In this document: positions 22,816 through 28,855 of the stretch, piece after piece
How positions within the stretch are numbered: position 1 is the stretch's first letter
Layout of the letters: each line of letters opens with the position of its first letter
Source: Acd1 sp049973945
Lineage (GTDB): Archaea > Thermoproteota > Thermoprotei_A > Sulfolobales > Sulfolobaceae
Reading direction: 5' to 3'
NCBI GenBank assembly: GCA_049973945.1
Contig: JBMFJH010000021.1
Location: 1-28,855, forward strand
DNA length: 28,855 nt
Notes under the pieces: model-generated
Databases searched by the model: none
What the model saw: only the letters and a program-made list of their open reading frames with translations
What the model was told of the DNA's origin: nothing
Made by a program: the position numbers and the translations under genes

Positions 22816-23337
22816 ATGGATCAATTACTGTTGGTCGGCAATGTTGAGGAGGCCGCGAGGAAGGCGGCTAAGTGGTTACTGACGAGGAAGCCCGTGAAGA
22901 ACCTCATAGACTGGAGCGTGATGTTCTCCCTTTGGCCTCCTCACTTGACGACGAGCTGTTGCGGGGCCGAGTTCGGGGCCTTCGCGGCTGCCAGGTTCGA
23001 CTCCGAGAGGTACGGGATGTTGCCCTTCACTTCCGCCAGGCACACCAACCTCTTGGTGATCGAGGGCACCCTGACCAGGAAGATGGCGAGGGCGGCCAGG
23101 GTCACTTACGACCAGATGCCGGAGCCCAAGTACGTCATAGCCATGGGGGCGTGCTCCTTAGAGGGAGGGATATTCTGGAACTCCTACAACGTGGTTCTGC
23201 CCTCAGAGATCGGAATTCCTGTAGATATTTACATGCCGGGCTGTCCCACTAGGCCAGAGGCGATGGCCAGAGCAATACTAATGCTCCAGAACAAGATAAA
23301 GAAGGAGGGAGTGAAGCTCGCTCCCCTCGAGGCTTAA
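22816..23337 (+). CDS. nuoB: NuoB-like 20 kDa subunit of NADH dehydrogenase-type complex I
   Basis: NuoB carries the last iron-sulfur cluster (N2) that passes electrons to quinone in complex I. The four ligands are Cys48-Cys49 (TTSCCGAEF), Cys113 (MGACSLEGG) and Cys143 (MPGCPTRPEA), spaced as in bacterial NuoB. The length is 173 residues. It stands alone: the left neighbour is an RNA gene with its terminator, and the right neighbour is a convergent ATPase. In known Sulfolobales nuoB normally lies with nuoC, D, H, I and others, so this is either a dispersed or a second copy. A related group 4 hydrogenase small subunit is less likely given its close fit to NuoB. Confidence 0.88.
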   Translation: MDQLLLVGNVEEAARKAAKWLLTRKPVKNLIDWSVMFSLWPPHLTTSCCGAEFGAFAAARFDSERYGMLPFTSARHTNLLVIEGTLTRKMARAARVTYDQMPEPKYVIAMGACSLEGGIFWNSYNVVLPSEIGIPVDIYMPGCPTRPEAMARAILMLQNKIKKEGVKLAPLEA

Positions 23338-24629
23338 ACGCCCTCGTTGTACATGTTCAGGAACCACTTCCACGCCTTCAGTAGCCTGAAGCCGTCTCTT
23401 TCGCCCTCCTCGTCGAACGTTATAACGTAAGAGGGAACCTCCTTTCTCCTCCTGAGCTCCTTCAGCCCTTTCGTTTCCCTGTCAACGTACCTGAACGCCA
23501 CCTGGTAGACCACCTTCACCTCGTTGTCCCTGACTATTACGAAGTCGACCTCGTTCCTTCCCCTGTAGTAATAGATCGAGTTCTCCCCATATCGCCTCCT
23601 CAGCTCCATGTAGACCGCGTTCTCCAGCAACGAGCCCAGGCTCTCGTTGAGCCTGAAGCCAACTACGTTCGATAAACCGCTGTCGACCACGTAGACCTTC
23701 TTCTCGCCCTTTACCATCTCCTTGAGCTTCGGCGACAGAGGGGGGACGAAGTAGACCAGCATAGAGTCGGAGAGGCACTCGGTCAGCCTCAGCGCCGTGC
23801 TTATGGGGATCCCCAAGGAGTTGGAGACGCTCCTGAACGAGACCCTGTTCCCGACGTTGGTCACGTAGAACAGGCTCAGCTCCCTGACGTCCTTAGTAGC
23901 CCTAATTCTGCACGCCTCGATCACGTCCTTTGTAATAATGTCGTCGTAGAGCTGTAGCAGGATCCTCGTCTTTGTCTCCTCGTCCTTCGCCTGAACTACC
24001 AGTGGGAAGCCGCCGAACCTCAGGTACTCCAGAAGTAGCCCCTTGACTTCATCCTCCCTTGCAATGGCTTCTAGCTCCCCCCTTATTCTAACTCCCTTGA
24101 ACTCGAGGAACTCTACGAACGATAGGGGCGTTATTTCGAGGGAGACGTGCCTCCCCGACAGGGCCTCGGAAGTCCTCCCCCTCTTGAAGAGCCTGGTCGA
24201 GCCGGTCACTGCGACAAGGGCTTCCTTCCTGTCGACTACTGACCTGACGAACCCCTCCCAGTCCCTGACCTTCTGAACCTCGTCGAGGAATACGTAGGGC
24301 TTCCCCTTGTGACCTGTGAGTTGCCTGTAAATCGAGAGGAGCTCGAAGAGGTCTTCCCCGGAGTCGACCTCACCGAGCCTCGGGTCCTCGAAGTTGACTA
24401 TTAACGTGGCTTTAGGGTCTACGCCGGACTCGATTAGCCTCTTCACCGCTTGGTTTATGACGGTGGACTTACCGCTCCTCTTAACGCCGACTAGGTCGAC
24501 CGCGAGTCCGGTTTCCATTAGCCTTAGCAGTTCTTCGGCGTAACGCCTCGGCACCCCTGTGAACTGCTCCTTCGCCCAGAAGTTCCAGTCCACGAGGGCC
24601 CGGACCACGTTCTCCCTGTCTCTGATCAT
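23334..24629 (-). CDS. AAA-14/DUF4143 ATPase
   Basis: A 431-residue protein of the DUF4143 ATPase family, which is widespread in archaea and of unknown function. An N-terminal P-loop ATPase has Walker A GVKRSGKST (about residues 48-56) and Walker B VFLDEVQ, then a sensor-like VTGSTRLF. A winged-helix-like region (SVSNSLGIPISTALRL) follows. The C-terminal DUF4143 part contains a PD-(D/E)xK-nuclease-like core (YYRGRNEVDFVIV, then VVYQVAF, where the usual final Lys is replaced by Gln-Val). This suggests an inactive or modified nuclease fold. ATG 24629 fits the promoter better than GTG 24647. The stop interlocks with that of nuoB. Family members are often mobile and vary between strains. Confidence 0.85.
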   Translation of the reverse strand: MIRDRENVVRALVDWNFWAKEQFTGVPRRYAEELLRLMETGLAVDLVGVKRSGKSTVINQAVKRLIESGVDPKATLIVNFEDPRLGEVDSGEDLFELLSIYRQLTGHKGKPYVFLDEVQKVRDWEGFVRSVVDRKEALVAVTGSTRLFKRGRTSEALSGRHVSLEITPLSFVEFLEFKGVRIRGELEAIAREDEVKGLLLEYLRFGGFPLVVQAKDEETKTRILLQLYDDIITKDVIEACRIRATKDVRELSLFYVTNVGNRVSFRSVSNSLGIPISTALRLTECLSDSMLVYFVPPLSPKLKEMVKGEKKVYVVDSGLSNVVGFRLNESLGSLLENAVYMELRRRYGENSIYYYRGRNEVDFVIVRDNEVKVVYQVAFRYVDRETKGLKELRRRKEVPSYVITFDEEGERDGFRLLKAWKWFLNMYNEGV

Positions 24630-24632
24630 TCT

Positions 24633-24669
24633 GTGAATCAAATTCACGTAAATTTGATCAACTTAAAGC
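24633..24669 (-). promoter_or_regulatory. Promoter and nested palindromic operator of the DUF4143 ATPase
   Basis: ATCAAATT (24637-24644) and AATTTGAT (24651-24658) form a perfect 8-bp inverted repeat around CACGTA. Overlapping it, GTGAAT (24633-24638) and ATTCAC (24642-24647) form a second repeat. On the minus strand a TATA-like CAAATTTA lies inside the larger palindrome, about 26 nt before ATG 24629. A dimeric repressor bound here would occlude the promoter. The regulator is unknown. Confidence 0.55.
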
Positions 24670-24696
24670 TCAAACTAACGAGCGAGCGACCCGAGG

Positions 24697-26514
24697 TCAA
24701 ACAGCCGCGAGCAAATTCCTCAGAGACCTGTAGACCTCAGCAACGCTCCAGGCCTGAGCGAACGCGCCCGCTGGCCTGTAGGGAGGGACGTCCTCGAAAA
24801 GCTCCGGGAGGAAGCCGTTCCTGGACTTAACCCTCTGAATCAGCGGGTAGAGCGAGTGGAGCAGGTCAACCGCCTCCTCCCTGAAGAACCTGAGCACGAA
24901 GTCCGTGAACGCTCCGATTAGCCAGGGCCAGATGAGGCCGTTGTGGTAGGCCAAGTCCCTCTCCTGCCTCGGCCCCCTCCAGGTCGGCCTGTACTTAGGG
25001 TCGTGCCTACTCAGGGTGGACAGCCCATAAGGCCTGAAGAGCTCCGCCTCTACGGTGTTCTTAACGACGTTAGCCATCTCGTCCGGCCCTATGGGGAAGG
25101 GCAGGGAGTAGGCGAAGACCATGTTGGGCCTGACACTCTCGTCCGGAATCCCGTCCGGGTCGATGTAGTCGTAGAGCCCCCAGGGTGCGACGAACTTCTC
25201 CGAGAAGGCCGACCTCAGCGCCTCCGCCCTCTCCTCGAACTCCGTGATCTTCTCCAATCCTATTGCGGCCCGCAGGGAGTTGAAGGCCAGCAAAGCGTTG
25301 TAAAGGAGGGCGTTCACCTCGACCGCCGCCCCCTCCCTCGGGGTGACCACGGTGCCGTCGAAGCTCGCGTCCATCCATGTCCTCGGGGCGCCGCTGTGGA
25401 ACAGGAGCCCCTCCTTCCAGTAGAGTACACCGTTGCCGTCGACGTATTCCCAAAGGCACTCCTCTGCCTTGGGCAGCACTTCCTTGACGAACTCCCTGTC
25501 GTTAGAGCGCTGGTAGTACTTGTAGAGGGCGTTAACCGCCCAAAGGGTCACGTCCACCCCCAGGTAGAAGGGCTCGCCGTCGGGCCTTATGTGGTTGGGC
25601 AACAAACCCTTGTAACAGTAGCCGAAGTACCGCCTGAATATGTCCTTGGCCGGGCCGAAATTGCCGTCGAGGAGCAACAAACCCTCCATGGAAATGAAGG
25701 AGTCCCTCCCCCACTCGTCGAACCAGTGGTAGCCTGCTACGACAGCGTAGCCCCTGTTCCCCTTGACGACGAACTTCCTCCCAGCCTCCCTCAGGAGGGA
25801 GAGCTCGTCCTCGTGGGCCTCAACCTTCTCGGGGTAGCCGGGCCTGTCGACGTAGGCCACGACTTCGACCTTCCCTTCGGCCTCAACGCAGAACGGGTTG
25901 AAGAGGTCTTCGACGTAGTTATTCCCCAGGCTCCTGTCGATGTCGTACTGGAAGTTGTAGTACCAATAGCCCGTGGGGTAGACCTTGCCCGAGGAGAAGT
26001 AAAAGCGTAAGTGAGGGAGCCCGTCCCTCAGGACTTTGACCTCCTTCCCTTCTGATACTGCCTCGAAGAAGTACTGCCCCCTCCTCATGGTCGAGTGGTG
26101 GCTCCTGTAGCCCACGAGGGGGCACAGCTTCAGCTTCCCCTTTTCCGCGCTGTACCTCAGCAGGACGCAGTTGGCGCCCCAGCAGGAGATCAGTTCCTTG
26201 TTGACCCTAACTCCCTCGACCTCGTACTCCCAAGAAACGTAGTTGCTCCCCCACTTGTACGAGACGAGGTACTCGAACCCCCTGGGGTGGTAAACGTCGG
26301 GCACGTACCTGTTTGCACCTATGGGGATCTCCTCGCCCAGGATAAGGGACTCCTCGAACTTGGAGAGGTAGAGGAACCTCCTGTGGGGAGGATTGGTCGG
26401 GGCTATTACGAGCCCGTGGTAAGTCCTGGCGTTTATCCCGCAAAAGGTGGAGGAAGCGTAGCCCCCCGTGCCGAAGGGGAGGATCCACTCCTCCCCGCAC
26501 TTCTCCGGGTTCAT
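24697..26514 (-). CDS. Archaeal-type glycogen debranching enzyme (amylo-alpha-1,6-glucosidase)
   Basis: A 605-residue protein with a GDE N-terminal beta domain (LPFGTGGYASSTFCGINARTYHGLVIA at the start) and a C-terminal six-hairpin (alpha/alpha)6 glucosidase domain. Key segments are HWFDEWGRDSFISMEG, YLGVDVTLWAVNALY, RTWMDA and RDLAYHNGLIWPWLIG, the last two in the active-site region of the family. It removes alpha-1,6 branches from glycogen-like polymers. There is no signal peptide, so it acts in the cytoplasm. Although the frame is open to 26745, ATG 26514 is the real start: the extension is out-of-frame translation of the GH15 gene and the family N-terminus begins here. It starts 11 bases after the GH15 stop, in the same operon. 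Confidence 0.92.
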   Translation of the reverse strand: MNPEKCGEEWILPFGTGGYASSTFCGINARTYHGLVIAPTNPPHRRFLYLSKFEESLILGEEIPIGANRYVPDVYHPRGFEYLVSYKWGSNYVSWEYEVEGVRVNKELISCWGANCVLLRYSAEKGKLKLCPLVGYRSHHSTMRRGQYFFEAVSEGKEVKVLRDGLPHLRFYFSSGKVYPTGYWYYNFQYDIDRSLGNNYVEDLFNPFCVEAEGKVEVVAYVDRPGYPEKVEAHEDELSLLREAGRKFVVKGNRGYAVVAGYHWFDEWGRDSFISMEGLLLLDGNFGPAKDIFRRYFGYCYKGLLPNHIRPDGEPFYLGVDVTLWAVNALYKYYQRSNDREFVKEVLPKAEECLWEYVDGNGVLYWKEGLLFHSGAPRTWMDASFDGTVVTPREGAAVEVNALLYNALLAFNSLRAAIGLEKITEFEERAEALRSAFSEKFVAPWGLYDYIDPDGIPDESVRPNMVFAYSLPFPIGPDEMANVVKNTVEAELFRPYGLSTLSRHDPKYRPTWRGPRQERDLAYHNGLIWPWLIGAFTDFVLRFFREEAVDLLHSLYPLIQRVKSRNGFLPELFEDVPPYRPAGAFAQAWSVAEVYRSLRNLLAAV

Positions 26515-26525
26515 TGCCCTGGGCT

Positions 26526-28364
26526 TTAGAGTAGCTCGAGCGATTTTAGGGTTATTATGAACTCGGCGTGAGACCAAACCAGGGGGATCACGTTGGTCGA
26601 CATCAGGGTCTCTGGGTCTACCTGCTCCGGGAGCAAGCCCGTAGGGGTCGCCCTCTGGGCTACCCAGTCGAGCAATGCGAGGGCTTCGTCCCTCTTTCCG
26701 ACCAAGACCTTGTACCTGGCTAGCCAAAGGGTAGTGATCAGCCACGGGTTGGGGCTAGCCTTCTCCTTCCTGTAGGGGTCGTTCTCGTACCTTATTAGGC
26801 CACCGTTCACCTTCAGCTTCTGTTCGACTAGCTCAGCCGTCTTCGCCATGATTGGATCCTTGGGGTCTACCATACCGAAGATGGCAGGGGCGAGCATGCT
26901 CGCGTCTACCGTCAAGTCTGGTTGGCCGTCCTTGTTCAGCATCCTCACGAACCTCCCCTCGTGAACCATCCTCCTCTTCGTCGCCTCTAGGAGGGAGCCC
27001 AAGAAGGAGTCTATGTCCGAGGCGATGAAGTGGTCGCCCATGTCCTCGACGAGCCTCTTCACAGACCTCAGCCCGGCGTAAACAGTCGAGACTGTCCAGA
27101 TGTGGACCCCGTACCTCTCCTCCCAGAGGTCCCAGCTCGGCTTGGGCAGGCCGTCCTCGACGAAGCCCATCACGAACTTGATCGCGGGCTTCACGAAGCC
27201 CTTGTAGACCTGGACTAAGTCGTCGAGGTCGTTGTAAATACTGTGGTGTTCTCCTATAGCCCAGAGCTCTATTGCAGTCTCGTCCTCTTGAATTGGGTAA
27301 ACCGGCTTACCGTCCATGAACCTAGGGTGCCACGAGGAGGCCAGCGTCAAGTCCGGGTTGTACTTCTGGAAGAGGAAGCCGTGGCTCGAGACGAGCTTCG
27401 GCAACGAGTTGTAGTGCCTGAGCGCTATCGACCTGAAACCTACTAAGTCAAGAGCGTGGGCCGCTATCCCCGCGTCCCTCGGCCAGACGTAATTGTAGTA
27501 GTCGCCCCATAGGGAAGTGTAGCTGTAGTCGGAGGAGGCGATTATCGAGCCATTCTGGCCGGTGTGGGCGAGGATCACGGCGACGCTCGTCCTGGCCAGG
27601 AAGTCGTACTTCCTGTCTCTGGGGTTTATCCTCTTCGAGTGTGTGTTCCAGAAGCTTGACCACACAGAATAAGAGATCTCGACGCCGGTCGGCCCGACGT
27701 TCGCTAACCTGCTCACAGCCTCCTTGTAGCTCTCCCCGAAGGAGTAGGCAAGGTAGACCTTCACCGCCCCGTTGGGCGGAACCTTCGTAGACACTGATAA
27801 GCCGAGAAATATGTCCCCGTTGTCCGCGGCCCTGAACTCTACCCAGCCGTCCTTAGCGTCCTCAGCCAAGTCCCCCTTGCCCAGCGCGTAGGACGTATCG
27901 CAACCGTTGGAGCAGAACGCCTTGACCGCCATGTACCGTTTTGACTTGTAAACAACTAACCCCTTCAGCTCAGGGTCGTAGAAGCCGGAGTCGCCGACCC
28001 TGTTCGAGTAGAGGTTGACGTCCATGAGCCAGGACATGGTGACCCCTTTCTCGACGTTCTCGGGGTTGTACAGCCTGACGATCCTGTACATCACAGGCTC
28101 CACTACGTCCAGGAAATCAGTCCTAGTGACCACGACCGAGTCCGCCCTGAACTCGGCCTGGCAAGTGTTGACCTTGGGCACGAACCTGACCTGTGGGCTT
28201 AACTGAGAGACCTCCTTAGGTTCGTTCACCCTGACGTAGTGCTGTTCCGGGATTCCGGCAATCTGGTTCTCCAGCCCCACGTAGGGGTAGTAGAGGTCGA
28301 CTATCCTGCCGAACTCGTCTAGGTTGACCAGCAGCCTGCCGTTGCCGAGCGAGACCAGCCTCAA
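26526..28364 (-). CDS. GH15 glucoamylase-like glycoside hydrolase
   Basis: From TTG 28364 this is a 612-residue enzyme with an N-terminal beta-sandwich (SLGNGRLLVNLDEFGRIVDLYYPYVG) and a C-terminal (alpha/alpha)6 catalytic domain. The general acid is the first Glu of WDLWEERYG, and the base is the Glu of LPEQVDP, followed by LVWSHAEF. YNYVWPRDAG is the third family landmark. It removes glucose from non-reducing ends of alpha-glucans. Some Sulfolobus GH15 enzymes are trehalases, so that activity cannot be excluded. It has no signal peptide, hence is cytoplasmic. The frame runs to GTG 28454, but a TATA-like ATTTAA (28402-28397) lies inside that extension. Together with the debranching enzyme it would dismantle glycogen. 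Confidence 0.9.
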   Translation of the reverse strand: MRLVSLGNGRLLVNLDEFGRIVDLYYPYVGLENQIAGIPEQHYVRVNEPKEVSQLSPQVRFVPKVNTCQAEFRADSVVVTRTDFLDVVEPVMYRIVRLYNPENVEKGVTMSWLMDVNLYSNRVGDSGFYDPELKGLVVYKSKRYMAVKAFCSNGCDTSYALGKGDLAEDAKDGWVEFRAADNGDIFLGLSVSTKVPPNGAVKVYLAYSFGESYKEAVSRLANVGPTGVEISYSVWSSFWNTHSKRINPRDRKYDFLARTSVAVILAHTGQNGSIIASSDYSYTSLWGDYYNYVWPRDAGIAAHALDLVGFRSIALRHYNSLPKLVSSHGFLFQKYNPDLTLASSWHPRFMDGKPVYPIQEDETAIELWAIGEHHSIYNDLDDLVQVYKGFVKPAIKFVMGFVEDGLPKPSWDLWEERYGVHIWTVSTVYAGLRSVKRLVEDMGDHFIASDIDSFLGSLLEATKRRMVHEGRFVRMLNKDGQPDLTVDASMLAPAIFGMVDPKDPIMAKTAELVEQKLKVNGGLIRYENDPYRKEKASPNPWLITTLWLARYKVLVGKRDEALALLDWVAQRATPTGLLPEQVDPETLMSTNVIPLVWSHAEFIITLKSLELL

Positions 28365-28717
28365 ATTTCCTTCGGCATTTGTTGTATGGAGGGCGGTTAA
28401 ATGCTGATGGAATCGTGAGGAATATTGGTTTGTAAGGGGAACCTCCAAGGTCACTTAATAGGACGCGTACATAGGTGTTTCGACTTAAACTCCTAATGGA
28501 CTTTAGGCAATGAGCTTCTTACTTGTCGATTTAGCCGATAAGCTTTCTAATTCTTGCTATTGAGCGTGAGATTTTTGGTGCTAAAATGTGAGAAATAGAT
28601 TTCAAAACGTTGGCATGCGGAGTTGGTTGGAATTCGATTTGTAGTATAAGATATTGCGACAATTCTTAGTTCGAAAACCTTAAAGTTTTCTTGACCTCAT
28701 TTCTCAAAGTCGAAGTC
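28365..28717. other. AT-rich intergenic region upstream of the GH15 operon and the last gene
   Basis: This 353-base stretch has clearly lower GC than the genes. Its left end carries the GH15 promoter (minus-strand TATA-like ATTTAA at 28402-28397). The right end carries the promoter of the gene at 28718. Between about 28455 and 28670 I see no credible coding frame (only a 17-codon one beginning MSFLLVDLADK), no C/D boxes and no tRNA-like fold. Confidence 0.5.
28673..28690 (+). promoter_or_regulatory. TATA box flanked by an inverted repeat
   Basis: GAAAAC (28673-28678) and GTTTTC (28685-28690) form a perfect 6-bp inverted repeat around CTTAAA, which is itself the TATA core. The TATA is centred about 36 nt before ATG 28718, giving a leader of roughly 10 nt. 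A dimeric regulator binding the repeat would cover the TATA box. Confidence 0.45.
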
Positions 28718-28855
28718 ATGGAAAGTTACTTCGAGAAGCTTTGCGGACGACGGGAGGGCGAGGAGGTCGAGTTTAGTTTCCTAAACTCGAGGATTAGAGT
28801 GCCGAGGAACTGCGAGGCTAAATTTAAGGCCCTCTTGAAGCTATACGACGCGTTA
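28718..28855 (+). CDS. Start of an unrecognised gene, cut by the window edge
   Basis: ATG 28718 opens a frame that runs 46 codons to the end of the window (begins MESYFEKLCGRREGEEVEF, ends with a helical AKFKALLKLYDAL). It has a TATA box and spacing consistent with a real start, and codon use like the neighbouring genes (AGG, GAG, AAG). Two cysteines are present. There is no signal peptide. Too little is visible to assign a family. Confidence 0.55.
   Translation, partial: MESYFEKLCGRREGEEVEFSFLNSRIRVPRNCEAKFKALLKLYDAL

Noticed and set aside
24943..26010. Long plus-strand open frame of 355 codons opposite the debranching enzyme gene
   Set aside because: Shadow of a high-GC gene. It has Pro/Val/Arg-rich composition and no family resemblance, and the minus strand encodes a clear enzyme.
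26515..26745. N-terminal extension of the glycogen debranching enzyme
   Set aside because: It is the GH15 3' end read in another frame, and the family N-terminus starts at ATG 26514.
28509..28562. 17-codon frame beginning MSFLLVDLADK
   Set aside because: Too short, with no ribosome-binding site or TATA at proper spacing.
1..28855. CRISPR arrays, insertion sequences, integrase sites or prophage genes
   Set aside because: No repeated spacers, transposase-like proteins or terminal inverted repeats were seen. The gene content is uniform core metabolism.

Overview
The window is a gene-dense stretch of a thermoacidophilic crenarchaeon, most likely a member of the Sulfolobales with fairly high GC (Metallosphaera- or Sulfodiicoccus-like). 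This placement is an inference. It rests on AGG-dominated arginine codons, TATA boxes centred about 25-26 nt before start codons (leaderless transcripts), GGTGA ribosome-binding sites inside operons, a LysW-type arginine ligase (ArgX), a crotonase very like the 3-hydroxypropionyl-CoA dehydratase of the 3HP/4HB carbon-fixation cycle, and archaeal translin, adenosine-specific kinase and archaeal-type glycogen debranching enzyme.

Layout. 1-885: 3' part of purM. 1000-1462: a helix-turn-helix plus zinc-finger gene whose frame is interrupted. 1555-1716: a small ribbon-helix-helix regulator. 1795-9403: a tight operon argG-argH-carA-carB-argX, giving carbamoyl phosphate, the last two arginine steps and the ligase that loads glutamate on the LysW carrier. 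9405-11199: a translin homologue divergent from a 3-hydroxyacyl-CoA dehydrogenase and a small Cys-rich protein. 11196-12242: a VIT1/CCC1-like membrane protein divergent from a secreted Ig-like protein whose frame is also interrupted. 12239-12289: a candidate C/D box sRNA. 12326-14329: adenosine-specific kinase, an acidic unknown and an AmmeMemoRadiSam radical SAM enzyme. 14326-17707: 3HP-CoA dehydratase-like crotonase, a membrane protein, haem-O synthase and homoserine dehydrogenase. 17773-20359: tldD-tldE. 20435-22593: UspA, biotin ligase and Sua5. 22631-22764: a second candidate C/D sRNA followed by a hairpin/oligo-T terminator. 22816-24629: a solitary nuoB and a DUF4143 ATPase. 24697-28364: a GH15 glucoamylase-glycogen debranching enzyme operon. 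28718-28855: start of an unrecognised gene.

Most of the content is housekeeping metabolism, and no large undescribed multi-gene system is evident. The items most worth following are the two previously untracked C/D box sRNA candidates (one with a compensating base change between its C and D boxes), two apparent frameshifts, two interlocked divergent promoters, the run of convergent gene pairs whose stop codons overlap or abut, and a nested palindrome at the promoter of the DUF4143 ATPase.
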